Origin: Pseudomonas abyssi
GTDB lineage: Bacteria; Pseudomonadota; Gammaproteobacteria; Pseudomonadales; Pseudomonadaceae
Assembly: GCF_002307495.1 (NCBI RefSeq)
Contig: NZ_NTMR01000016.1
Location: 62,001-126,000, forward strand
Length of the DNA: 64,000 nt
Direction: 5' to 3'
Positions 54,248 through 63,187 of this stretch are shown here, piece by piece (the first letter of the stretch is position 1; each line of letters starts with the position of its first letter). Under the pieces are notes generated by a model that worked only from the letters and a program-made list of their open reading frames with translations, was not told the DNA's origin and did no database searches. A program made the translations under genes and the position numbers.

Positions 54248-56410
54248 ATGAAATCGACTTACCCGCTGTACGTTGGCGCACTGCTGTGTGCGCCTTTTAC
54301 CCTGGCTGCCGCCGAGCAGGCCACGGAACTGCCGACCCTGCTGATTACCGGTCAGCAAGACCATAACAATGCGCTGCAACTGGATACCCCTGCCGAGTCA
54401 GGCTCGCGCCTGGGGCTGACGGTGCGGGAAACGCCCGCCTCGGTCAGCGTGGTGGGCCGCGAGCAAATCGAACAGCGTGATGCGCTGGATACCCAGGATA
54501 TTCTCTCCGGGGTGCCGGGTGTCACCGCTGCATCGCCGCCCGGCCAGGCCGGTTTTGTGTCCTGGCGCGGCTTTACCGGCGCGCAGGTGACGCAGATGTT
54601 CAACGGCATCACCGTGCAGTACGACAGCATTGCCGCCCGCCCGGTCGACAGCTGGATCTTTGACCGCGTTGAGGCCATTGGCGGCGCTTCCAGCTTTCTT
54701 AATGGTGCCGGCGGGGTTGGCGGCTCGATCAACTACATCACCAAACTGGCCGACCCGAGCGAGTCGTTTCGCGAGGCGCGCATCCGCTATGGCAGCTTTG
54801 ACAGCCGTGAGCTGGCGCTGGGCGTCAACCAGCTGCTGACCGAGGGGCCGGTACGCAATACCCTGCGGCTGGATATCAGCCAGACCGACAGCAACGGTTG
54901 GGCTGACCGCGAAGAGCGCAGCGCCTTTACCGGCGCGCTGTCGCTGCGCACCGATTTCAACGAACGGCTGTCGCATACCCTGGCGCTGGAGTATCAGAAC
55001 GAGCAGGTGGACAGCCCCTACTGGGGCACTCCGGCGCTGCAGCCACTGGGTGGCGAGATGAAGATCGATGACAGCCGCCGCTTCGAGAACTACAACGTCG
55101 AGGACGGGCGTTACGAGCAGCGGGTGCGCTGGCTGCGCTCGATCACCGAGTATCAGCTCAGCGACCAGACCCGCCTGCGCAATACCTACTATCACTACAA
55201 CACCCAGCGCGATTACCGCAATCTGGAGCGCTACACCTATACCGCCGACAACAGCCAGATCAGCCGCTCGGCTGCGCTGCTGCAGCGCCACGATCAGGAG
55301 CTGAACGGCAACCGCGTCGACCTGCTGCATGAAGGCATGCTCTGGTCACGGCGCAGCGACTGGTCGCTGGGGCTGGACTACAGCCACAACGTGCAGACCC
55401 GCTACCCGCGCTCGATCTCGGCGGTGTTTGATGTGGTGGACCCGGATCACTTCAATCCGGGCCGGTTCTACGATATTCCCGGCATGACCCCCGGCCACGA
55501 CCCGCAGCGCACCAACGAGGTCGACACCTGGGCACTGTATCTGGAAAACCGCACCGAGCTGACCGACCGGCTGGCGCTGATCAGCGCCCTGCGTCACGAC
55601 TGGATCGACCTGGAGGTCACCAACCATCAGACGCCGTCGGCGACCAATCCGGCGTTCTTCAGCCAGACCTACGAGCCGACCACCGGCCGTCTGGGCCTGG
55701 TTTACCAACTCACGCCGGCAGCCAACGTCTACGTGCAGTACAGCACGGCGGCGGATCCGCCGTCCGGCATCCTCACCACCGCCAGTTTCAATCAGGTGCA
55801 AGACTTTGACTTGACCACCGGCGAGCAGTGGGAAATCGGCAGCAAGCTGGATTTCCTCGACGGACGCGGCTCGGCCACCCTGTCGCTGTACCAGCTGGAG
55901 CGTGAAGACCTTTCCACCGCGGACCCGAACAACCCGGGTCAGACCCTGCCGGTTGGCAAGCAGTCAGCCCGTGGCATCGAGCTGGCAGCGGCGCTGCAGG
56001 TGACCGACAGCGTGCGCGCCGAGGGCAACATGGCCTGGGTCGATGCCGAGTACGACGAGTTTAATGCCAACGTCGGCGGCAGCGCGGTGTCCTACGCGGG
56101 CAACCGGCCGAGCAATGTGCCCAAGCGGGTCGCCAACCTCTGGCTGACCTGGGCGCCGCTTAGCGACTGGCAGCTGGGCCTGGATACCCGCTATGTGTCC
56201 TCGGTCTATGCCGATTCGGCCAACACCCTGTGGGTGCCGTCCTACACCCTGTTTGGGGCGCATGTGCGTTACCAGCTCAGCGCCGAGACCGAGCTGACCC
56301 TGCGTGGGCGCAACCTGACTGACGAGATATACGCCCGGCAGGCCGGGAGCAGCATGCTGTATCTCGGCGCACCGCGTAGCGTCGAGCTGAGCCTGCAGAC
56401 GCGTTTCTGA
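54248..56410 (+). CDS. TonB-dependent siderophore-type receptor
   Basis: A 720-residue outer-membrane receptor. It has a signal peptide to about LAAA, a TonB box-like LPTLLITGQQ, the plug domain of siderophore receptors (LTVRETPASVSVVGREQIEQ; DILSGVPGVTAASPPGQ; FDRVEAIGGASSFLNGAGGV) and a barrel ending VELSLQTRF. The plug resembles the ferric-siderophore subfamily; the ligand is unknown. No Fur box is recognised directly upstream. A PepSY protein follows. Confidence 0.9.
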   Translation: MKSTYPLYVGALLCAPFTLAAAEQATELPTLLITGQQDHNNALQLDTPAESGSRLGLTVRETPASVSVVGREQIEQRDALDTQDILSGVPGVTAASPPGQAGFVSWRGFTGAQVTQMFNGITVQYDSIAARPVDSWIFDRVEAIGGASSFLNGAGGVGGSINYITKLADPSESFREARIRYGSFDSRELALGVNQLLTEGPVRNTLRLDISQTDSNGWADREERSAFTGALSLRTDFNERLSHTLALEYQNEQVDSPYWGTPALQPLGGEMKIDDSRRFENYNVEDGRYEQRVRWLRSITEYQLSDQTRLRNTYYHYNTQRDYRNLERYTYTADNSQISRSAALLQRHDQELNGNRVDLLHEGMLWSRRSDWSLGLDYSHNVQTRYPRSISAVFDVVDPDHFNPGRFYDIPGMTPGHDPQRTNEVDTWALYLENRTELTDRLALISALRHDWIDLEVTNHQTPSATNPAFFSQTYEPTTGRLGLVYQLTPAANVYVQYSTAADPPSGILTTASFNQVQDFDLTTGEQWEIGSKLDFLDGRGSATLSLYQLEREDLSTADPNNPGQTLPVGKQSARGIELAAALQVTDSVRAEGNMAWVDAEYDEFNANVGGSAVSYAGNRPSNVPKRVANLWLTWAPLSDWQLGLDTRYVSSVYADSANTLWVPSYTLFGAHVRYQLSAETELTLRGRNLTDEIYARQAGSSMLYLGAPRSVELSLQTRF

Positions 56411-56420
56411 TGCAGTCGTG

Positions 56421-56443
56421 CCGCCGGCCTTGCTGGCCGGCGG
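56421..56443 (+). terminator. Intercistronic hairpin
   Basis: Perfect 9-bp stem CCGCCGGCC / GGCCGGCGG with a 5-nt loop between the TonB receptor and the PepSY gene. It lacks a T-run, so it more likely stabilises the receptor mRNA or partially attenuates the downstream gene. Confidence 0.5.
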
Positions 56444-56456
56444 TCAGGAGATATCG

Positions 56457-57947
56457 ATGAAACGCCATCTTTATTTATGGCACCGCTGGTTGGGTATTGG
56501 CCTGTGCCTGTTTATGGCCATGTGGTTTTTTTCGGGCATGGTGATGCTCTATGTCGGCTATCCCAAGCTGACCCCGCGTGAGCATCTGGCGCACCTGCCG
56601 GCGCTGCCGCTTGAGGGCTGCTGCGCTGTACCGATGAGGGCTGGCGCCGACTGGGCCGAAGGGCTGACCCTGAGCAGCATCGGCGGCGAGCCGGTGTATC
56701 TGCTGCCACGCCCAGGTCAGGCTGCGCAGGTGCTCGACGCGCGAACAGGAACGCCTGTCGGGCCGGTGGATGCGGCGCGGGCGATGGCAGCCGCAGCCCA
56801 GTTCGCGCCGGGGGCAGCGGCCGAGCTGCAAGCGCTGATCGACGAGGACGCCTGGACGCACTCGCGCGGGCTGGATGCCCACCGACCGCTCTACCGTATC
56901 GCCCTGCACGACGCAGAGCATCGACTGATCTATGTCTCCAGCCAGACCGGTGCGGTCGTGCGTGATGCTACTGGCACCGAGCGGGTATGGAACTGGGTCG
57001 GTACCTGGATTCACTGGTTGTATCCGCTGCGCGGCAATGCGCTGCAGCCGATCTGGACGGACACCGTAATCTGGCTGTCGCTGATCGCTACCCTGATGGC
57101 CGTGTTGGGCATGGTGCTGGGCGTGCTGCGTTGGCGGCGCAGGCCCTATCGCAGTGGCAGCCACTCGCCCTACAGCGGCTGGGCGCGCTGGCACCATGTG
57201 ACCGGTCTGGTGGCCGGGGTATTGCTGGTGAGCTGGATTTTCAGCGGGCTGATGTCGATGAACCCCTGGGGCATCTTCAGTCATCGCCCATCGCTGAATC
57301 TAGCGGCTTTCAGTGGCGCACCGGCAGCACCGCAGACCGACACCGCGTCGCTATTGCGCCGGTTCCAGGCCGACGGCTGGCGCCCGGTCGAGCTGCAATG
57401 GCGCCCGGTCGCTGGCCGCTATTGGGTTACCGCGCGCAGCGCCGACGGTGAGCAGCGGGTACTCGATGGGCGCAGCGGCCAGCCGGTGGCGCAGCTGCCC
57501 GTTGAGCTGTTGCACGGAGCCATTGCCGCCATGGCGCCGCACCGCCAGGTGCAGTTTGAGTGGCTCACCGATTACGACTTCTACTATTACCCGCGTACCG
57601 AGCACAGCATGCTGGGGCATCTGCCCAAACCGCTGCCAATGCTGCGGGCGCGCTTCGATGATGGTAGCTGGGTAGAGGTCGACCCGGCCACCGGAGCGTT
57701 ATTGGGGCAGAGCACGCCGGCGCGGCGGGTGTCGCGGGTGCTGTTTGCTCTGCTGCATAGCTGGGACTGGCTGCCGCTGCTGGAGCGCAGGCCTTTGTGG
57801 GATATCTGGATGGTCGGTTTCAGCCTGGGCGGGCTGCTGATCAGTGTCAGTGGCGTGGTGATCGGCTGGCGGCGGTTACGCCTGCGTCGGCGCCGCCGGG
57901 TCCGCCAGGGGCTGCAGGGGAGACGCGTGATCGAAGGGCAACAGTGA
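56457..57947 (+). CDS. PepSY-associated transmembrane protein
   Basis: A 496-residue inner-membrane protein with four transmembrane helices: N-terminal LYLWHRWLGIGLCLFMAMWF, a pair around residues 200-265 (with WARWHHVTGLVAGVLLVSW) and a C-terminal one. Two periplasmic PepSY-like domains lie between them. Conserved His in the helices suggests heme binding, as in ferric-siderophore reductases of this group. CAGGAG precedes ATG 56457. It probably works with the receptor upstream. Confidence 0.85.
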   Translation: MKRHLYLWHRWLGIGLCLFMAMWFFSGMVMLYVGYPKLTPREHLAHLPALPLEGCCAVPMRAGADWAEGLTLSSIGGEPVYLLPRPGQAAQVLDARTGTPVGPVDAARAMAAAAQFAPGAAAELQALIDEDAWTHSRGLDAHRPLYRIALHDAEHRLIYVSSQTGAVVRDATGTERVWNWVGTWIHWLYPLRGNALQPIWTDTVIWLSLIATLMAVLGMVLGVLRWRRRPYRSGSHSPYSGWARWHHVTGLVAGVLLVSWIFSGLMSMNPWGIFSHRPSLNLAAFSGAPAAPQTDTASLLRRFQADGWRPVELQWRPVAGRYWVTARSADGEQRVLDGRSGQPVAQLPVELLHGAIAAMAPHRQVQFEWLTDYDFYYYPRTEHSMLGHLPKPLPMLRARFDDGSWVEVDPATGALLGQSTPARRVSRVLFALLHSWDWLPLLERRPLWDIWMVGFSLGGLLISVSGVVIGWRRLRLRRRRRVRQGLQGRRVIEGQQ

Positions 57948-57982
57948 CAACAACGCGCCCTGCCTGGCAGGGCGCGGCGGGC

Positions 57983-58192
57983 CTAGCGCTCTATCACCTG
58001 TTTGACACTGGTAGCGGGGATCGCCTGCTCACGCCCTTCGGTGTCCTCAAAGATGTACATGTCGGAGTCCGGGTCCAACTTTGGTCTGCCGTCTGTGGCG
58101 ATCAGTTGGCCGTCGTTGGTGCTGATGAGGTATTCGCTTGAGCAACCGGCTAAAGCGGTTGCGCAGAGCAAGGCGATAAGCAGCTGTTTCAT
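57983..58192 (-). CDS. YgdI/YgdR-like small lipoprotein (DUF903)
   Basis: A 69-residue lipoprotein: signal MKQLLIALLCATALAGCSSE with lipobox LAGC, then a small beta domain (YLISTNDGQLIATDGRPKL, MYIFEDTEGREQAIP) of the YgdI/YgdR family. Function unknown. GGAG is upstream of the ATG. Confidence 0.88.
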   Translation of the reverse strand: MKQLLIALLCATALAGCSSEYLISTNDGQLIATDGRPKLDPDSDMYIFEDTEGREQAIPATSVKQVIER

Positions 58193-58281
58193 AGATAACG
58201 CTCCTTGTACTCAGAGCGCGCATCACACCCGTGATGCGCTGCTTGATTCACCTTAGACGTGCCCCGCGGAGCCTGCCACGC

Positions 58282-59126
58282 CTACTGGTTCACAGCACTG
58301 GGATCTACCGACGCGCCCGCGCCTCGTTCTGCGCGCTGCTTGGCGAGTCGGGTGCCTTCGGCGGCGGTAAAGGCGAAGGTGCGCTCCGGGTCGCTGGCGC
58401 GCAACTGCAGGGCCAGCAGTTCCTGCCCCTCGGCCACCACGATGTCGTGCTGGCGCTGTGCCAGACCGTCGAGAATGGTTTTAGCTGCATCGTTCGGGTC
58501 AATGCCGTTATCGATGTTGGCGTCGGAGCGACCGCGTGCGGCGCCGCTACCTTCCAACGCATTGCTGGCGATGGCGGTGCGCACCGAGCCCGGCAGAATC
58601 ACGCTCACGCCAATCCCGTAGGCCTCTTCCACCTCGGCGCGCAGGGCTTCGAAGTAGCCGACAACGGCGTGCTTGGCGCCGCAGTAGCCGGTGCGCATCG
58701 GTGCCCCTAGCTTGCCGGCAACCGAGCTGACCACGGCCAACTGACCGCTGCCTTGTTCGACCAGGCGCGGCAGTAACAGTTGGGTCAATGCGACAGGGGC
58801 CAGATAGTCGATGTCGATCAACTTGCGATAGACGTCAAAGCTAGTGTCCAGCGCCAGGCTGCGTTGGCTGACACCGGCGTTGTTGATCAGCAGGTCAATG
58901 CGTCCCTGCCACGCCCAGGCCTGCTCAACCAGCGCTGGCAGACGGTCGTAGTCGGTGGTTTCGAAGGGCAGTACCAGGGTGCGTTCAGGTGCCAGCGCAG
59001 CCAGTTGCTGCAGCGCCTCGACCCGGCGGCCGGAGAGAATGACGGCGGCACCGTCTGCCAGTAGCGCCCGGGACAGGGCCTCACCGATACCCGACGAGGC
59101 GCCGGTACGCGCGAAGCAAAGCTCAT
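58282..59126 (-). pseudogene. Short-chain dehydrogenase with broken N-terminus
   Basis: From about 59106 down to the stop at 58282 the minus frame encodes a complete classical SDR: TGASSGIGEAL, LLINNAGVSQRS, SSVAGKLG, Tyr/Lys in YCGAKHAVV. The only well-placed start, ATG 59126 with GGAG 10 nt upstream, reads MSFASRV in a different frame. The SDR frame has no ATG, GTG or TTG between the upstream stop and TGASSGIG. A small deletion in the first beta strand would explain this. If translation starts internally (TTG 58821) the cofactor site is lost. Confidence 0.65.
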
Positions 59127-59201
59127 GGTTGTTGTTCTCCGTTGTTGAGCGGGCAGCAGTGGCCCTGGGAGGCCCACCTTATGCTCTGCCTTGCTACGGA
59201 G

Positions 59202-59221
59202 ACTGTCATGCGCATGACAGT
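59202..59221. promoter_or_regulatory. 20-bp perfect palindrome upstream of the SDR
   Basis: ACTGTCATGCGCATGACAGT is fully self-complementary and lies 75 bp upstream of the SDR start. Long perfect dyads like this are typical TetR-type operators; no regulator gene is adjacent. It could also be a structural element. Confidence 0.4.
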
Positions 59222-59259
59222 TGGCCGAGGCGCAGGGCTGGCTGCGCCTCGGGACAGGC

Positions 59260-59976
59260 TCAGTTGGTGTTCAGCGCGGTTTGCAGAGTGCTGACATCCA
59301 GCTGGTTGGCGCTGGCGTAGGACATGAACGATTGCGAAGTACCAGACCAGGCCGACAGCAGCGCCGGCAGGTTGCGGGCGATGGTGGTGGCGTCGCCCAG
59401 GCTGCTGGTCAGCTGTGCAGCGGCCATCGGGTTGGACAGCAGCGAGCCGGCGGCGCCCTGCGCGTTGTTGATCCACTGGCTGAAGGCGCCGCTCAGTTTG
59501 GCGCCTTCTTGGATACCGGCGGTGTAGTACGGGATTGCCTCGATCAGGGCGGCGCGGTTCTCGCCGCTCATGGCTACGGCCTGGCTCAGGGCATTCTGAA
59601 TCAGCTGCTGGTTGGTGCTGGTCAGCTGGGTATCGCGCAGAATGACGTCGGAGTCGGTTACACCGCCGACGGCGTACTGCTGGGCCGCGTTCATGGTTTG
59701 GGTTGCCGCATCGGCATTGCCAGTGGCCTGCAGGGTCTTGGCCTGGGCAATCAGCATGTTGTTCATGCTGGCGTTGAAACGCAGCATCAGGTCGCTGTGT
59801 TGTTGCTCCAGTGCGCTGTTGTCGCTGGCATTGCCGTTACCCTGGGTGGCGGTATTCAGCGCCGCGCCGGCGACCGATTTGATCGCGTCCAGCCCAAAGG
59901 CCTGGGCCTGGCCGGAGGCCAGCAGGCCGGCTGCAACAAGGCCAATCAGGCCGGTGTGGAAGCGTTTAGTGTTCAT
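59260..59976 (-). CDS. Exported protein of unknown function
   Basis: A 238-residue protein with a signal peptide ending near SGQAQA/FGL. The mature part is Ala/Asn/Gln/Ser-rich and predicted helical (LEQQHSDLMLRFNASMNN; LIAQAKTLQATGNADAATQ), without cysteines or catalytic motifs. I do not recognise a family. GGAG precedes the ATG. It stands alone between the SDR and the divergent extensin-like gene. Confidence 0.7.
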   Translation of the reverse strand: MNTKRFHTGLIGLVAAGLLASGQAQAFGLDAIKSVAGAALNTATQGNGNASDNSALEQQHSDLMLRFNASMNNMLIAQAKTLQATGNADAATQTMNAAQQYAVGGVTDSDVILRDTQLTSTNQQLIQNALSQAVAMSGENRAALIEAIPYYTAGIQEGAKLSGAFSQWINNAQGAAGSLLSNPMAAAQLTSSLGDATTIARNLPALLSAWSGTSQSFMSYASANQLDVSTLQTALNTN

Positions 59977-60191
59977 ATCCGTTGCTCCTGGAAAAGTGCA
60001 TCATGCTAGGTGTGATTGCCCGCCCCGTTGGCTAGTCTGTATTGCTGAAACAACCGATGTAGAGCTGCGCAGTCTTGTCTGTTCTGACGGGCTTGGCGAA
60101 TGTACAGCAAATGCAGGCGAGGGCGTACCCCGCGTTCTGGGGGTGTGAAGGGCGTCAATCAAAAACATGCTCGAGGATGCGAACCCGCTTG

Positions 60192-60902
60192 ATGAAAGTG
60201 TTCTGTGTTGTTTGTCTGATACTACTGCTTGTCGCTGGTAGCTTTTTGCTTGGTCTCCAACAGCAGTGGTGGACAGTGCCGCGCCAGTGGAACCCCTTTG
60301 CGCCGCTGCACCTGGCAGACCCGGTCACCCCGCTGACGCGCTGGAAGTTGCAGCGCCTGGGCGATGACCCCGAGGCTTGCCTGACTGTCCTGCAAACCGC
60401 GCCGGCCGGCACGCTGACCTATCAGCCACTGGCCGACTACACGCCGGTCGCCAATTGTCCATTGAGCAATGTTGTGCGTCTGCGCGGCACCACGCTGCAG
60501 CTCAGCAGCAGCTTTGTCGCCCGTTGTCCGCTGGTCGCCGCCTGGGCGCTGTACGAACAGCATCGTCTGCAGCCATTGGCACAAACGCACTTTGGCCAGC
60601 CGGTCGCGCGGCTGACCCACTACGGCAGCTTCGCCTGTCGCAACATCTACCACCGTGAGAATGCCCGGCGCAGTGATCACGCCACGGCCTCGGCGCTGGA
60701 TGTCGCGTCCCTGTCGCTGGCGGACGGCACGGACATTTCGGTACTGCGGGACTGGGATGACGGGGGCGAGAAAGGTGCTTTTCTGCGAGCCGCCTTTGCG
60801 GATGCCTGCTCGTTTTTTGGCACCAGCCTCGAGCCGGATTACAACGCCGCGCACGCCAACCACTTCCACTTTGGCCTGCGCGGCTTTGGCATTTGCCGTT
60901 AA
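60192..60902 (+). CDS. Extensin-like domain protein
   Basis: A 236-residue protein with an N-terminal signal or anchor (VCLILLLVAGSFLLGLQ) and an extensin-like C-terminal domain (PF06904-like). It carries ARCPLVAAWALYEQH, HYGSFACRNIYHRENARRS and DHATASALDVASLSLADG, then HANHFHFGLRGFGICR. The His/Asp/Cys pattern (SxHAxxxALD, HxxHFH) resembles D,D-carboxypeptidase-like metallopeptidase folds, so a cell-wall role is possible. An in-frame ATG at 60177 is an alternative start; neither has a strong ribosome-binding site. Confidence 0.8.
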   Translation: MKVFCVVCLILLLVAGSFLLGLQQQWWTVPRQWNPFAPLHLADPVTPLTRWKLQRLGDDPEACLTVLQTAPAGTLTYQPLADYTPVANCPLSNVVRLRGTTLQLSSSFVARCPLVAAWALYEQHRLQPLAQTHFGQPVARLTHYGSFACRNIYHRENARRSDHATASALDVASLSLADGTDISVLRDWDDGGEKGAFLRAAFADACSFFGTSLEPDYNAAHANHFHFGLRGFGICR

Positions 60903-62986
60903 CGCACCGTTGCGGTGACGCGTTGACCGCTGTAGCTCAGATCTACCGCGACGTCAGACTCGACGCTGCTGAAGGTGCCGCTCAACCGGTTGGCTGACAG
61001 CAGCACAAACTGGCTGCCACTGGCCGGTGCCAGCTCGGAGAAGTCCAGCTTCAGGGTAGCGCCGTCGATATAGGCAATCTCGCCAACGGTAACCTGGGTG
61101 CCATCGTCTGCCATGCGCAGCTCCAGGGTGCCGGCGTCTAGCGTGAGGTTGCCAGCAAGCGCTAGTGCGCCCTCAACATCGACAGCGACGCGGCCATCCT
61201 CAAGATAGAGGTCACCGTCGCCGAAGGCACTGGTCGATTCGGCGCGCAAGGTGCCGGCGCTTACCAGGGTGCCGCCGGTGTAGCTGTTGTCGCCGCTCAA
61301 AACCAGCTCGCCGCTACCTGACTTGCTCAGGCGTCCGCTGCCGCTGATATCGTTTCTCCACCAGTCACGGGCGTGGAAGCCACCCTGGCTGGCATCCATA
61401 TCGACCGCCACGTCGGCGAGAAAGGCGCCGTAACCGTCAGCGGCAGTCACCAGGTCAATACGTCCCCAGCCGTTGGTGGCATCCAGCAGCGGATAGCCGG
61501 AGTCGATGGACGTGGTGTAGAGCACGGCGCGGCGTTGTTCGTCGCTCAGGTAAGGTTGGCGTGTGAGCAGCAGCGCTTCGGCGCCGTCCGGCACTATCGG
61601 GTCCTGCCCGGCGCTGGCCTCGTCGTGCCCCAGCTCATAGGTCATGCGGAAGCGATACAGCGCTTTGTTGGCCTCGTGATCGTCGTACTGGCTGGTATTG
61701 AAGACCTCGGTGTTGACCAGATTGCCGCTGATGCGCCCGGCCTCGTTTGTAATCGGCTGGTGGGCGAGCTCATACAGGCTCAGGTCCTGTTCGGCGGCAA
61801 GTTGGCCGAAGAAACCCTGAGCGCTGTCATAGGCGGCGGTGGCGTCGGCCAGGATGTCCGGCTGAGCCAGTGCATGGGCGGCCACCATCATGGCGTGAAT
61901 GCGCCCGCCAATGACATCGACCGGCGAATGCATGCCGGCAACGATACGGTTCTCGCCGAGCTGCGAGCCGCGCGTCAGCATCTCCGCGTAGCGCTGCGGT
62001 AACGCGTAGGCGTATGCCATGGCCGCCAGATAGCCGGCGTTGGTGTGGCCGCTGGGGTAGCCCCCGTCCTTGCGGCGGTTCTCGGTGTTTTCGCTGTAGA
62101 GGCCTTTGTCGTGATCGCTGCTTTTATGCGGGCGCTGCGCGCAGGTCAGACCGGGGACCAGCTTCACGCTGGTGGTGTACTGATCAGTCAGCTGGACCGT
62201 CAGGTTGCCGTCCACGTCGTAGCAGTTGTGATTGGCGGTACCGAGAAAATCGATGGCGCCGGTGTCGGTCATGCGCCAGGGGCGCGGAGTGGAGAAAATG
62301 TACTTGGACGCGTTGGTGGAGGCGGGTGCACGTTGGCGGAAGGCATCGACCAGCGTCACGACGGCACCGAGTTCAGATGTCTTGCTGCCAGCCCAGGCAA
62401 TACCATCGTTGTTGCCGGAGCCAAAGTTGACGTCCTGCAGCACCTGATCAACCGTGGGTACCGGCACATCGACGTAGGCACCTGAATGGGCCACATAGGC
62501 CTCGGTGAGCGGGCCGTAGCCGTCGATCACGCTGTAGTTCTTGGAGCGTACATCATCCAGGAAGGCATGGATGGCCTGGTCGTCAGTCCGCTCGGTGGTG
62601 ACATCGATCACGTACTGGATGTTGGCCTGCCAGACTGGCGCGTCAACAATGGGATCGTCCAGATAGTCGCTCGGACCATCGCCTGAAGCCCCTTGCTGGT
62701 AGGCGTCGGAGGTGCCCTTCCAGACCTGGTTGATATCGCGCAGCAGGTAAGCAATCGGGTTGTCGTCCAGCACCCAGCGCAGTGTGCCGTCGGCGTTGTT
62801 GCCGGCATACAGGGTGGCCGGTGTGGGGTACAGACTGTCAGGTACCGGCACCGCAAACTCGCTACCGGTGCCTGCTGGTTTGGCAGGTTTGCTGATGCTG
62901 GCGTTGTCGTCGCTGTCCGAGCTGTCGCTGTTGCAACCACTCAGGGTGAAGGCAATCGCTGCGGCCAGGGCAATGCGGACGGACAG
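60899..62986 (-). CDS. PAP2/vanadium-haloperoxidase-type lipoprotein with autotransporter-type repeat
   Basis: A 695-residue product if started at CTG 62986. Residues 1-17 form a lipoprotein signal (SVRIALAAAIAFTLSGC, lipobox LSGC), then an Asp/Ser linker. The catalytic domain keeps the whole acid phosphatase/haloperoxidase pattern: KYIFSTPRP (K-x6-RP), YPSGHTNAGY (PSGH) and RIVAGMHSPVD (R-x5-H-x3-D). The C-terminal 180 residues carry a beta-helical autotransporter-associated repeat (LSKSGSGELVLSGDNSYTGG) but no barrel. The first standard start, GTG 62851, would lose the lipobox. AAGGG lies 9 nt before the CTG. It ends 4 bp inside the end of the convergent extensin-like gene. Confidence 0.8.
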   Translation of the reverse strand: MSVRIALAAAIAFTLSGCNSDSSDSDDNASISKPAKPAGTGSEFAVPVPDSLYPTPATLYAGNNADGTLRWVLDDNPIAYLLRDINQVWKGTSDAYQQGASGDGPSDYLDDPIVDAPVWQANIQYVIDVTTERTDDQAIHAFLDDVRSKNYSVIDGYGPLTEAYVAHSGAYVDVPVPTVDQVLQDVNFGSGNNDGIAWAGSKTSELGAVVTLVDAFRQRAPASTNASKYIFSTPRPWRMTDTGAIDFLGTANHNCYDVDGNLTVQLTDQYTTSVKLVPGLTCAQRPHKSSDHDKGLYSENTENRRKDGGYPSGHTNAGYLAAMAYAYALPQRYAEMLTRGSQLGENRIVAGMHSPVDVIGGRIHAMMVAAHALAQPDILADATAAYDSAQGFFGQLAAEQDLSLYELAHQPITNEAGRISGNLVNTEVFNTSQYDDHEANKALYRFRMTYELGHDEASAGQDPIVPDGAEALLLTRQPYLSDEQRRAVLYTTSIDSGYPLLDATNGWGRIDLVTAADGYGAFLADVAVDMDASQGGFHARDWWRNDISGSGRLSKSGSGELVLSGDNSYTGGTLVSAGTLRAESTSAFGDGDLYLEDGRVAVDVEGALALAGNLTLDAGTLELRMADDGTQVTVGEIAYIDGATLKLDFSELAPASGSQFVLLSANRLSGTFSSVESDVAVDLSYSGQRVTATVR

Positions 62987-63187
62987 GGTGCCCGTCCCTT
63001 CAGAATAAGGCAGTTGATTCTCGCTTGGCTGGTGGTGGTCGCCTCGCGTGCGAGGCGGTCGGACCGGCGCCCTGGGGCGCTGGCGTGGAGAGCCGAGCTT
63101 AGGTGAGAATGATGACTTTTCTGTTTCACGCCAACGCTGAATGGATGCGTGTAATGGCCGTTCTAGAGCGCTTCCTGGGGGCGGCTG

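Noticed and set aside
62941-63129. ATG-initiated 62-residue minus-strand frame upstream of the PAP2-type lipoprotein as its N-terminus
   Set aside because: It is in a different frame and lacks any signal sequence; the CTG-started lipoprotein signal in the correct frame explains the region.
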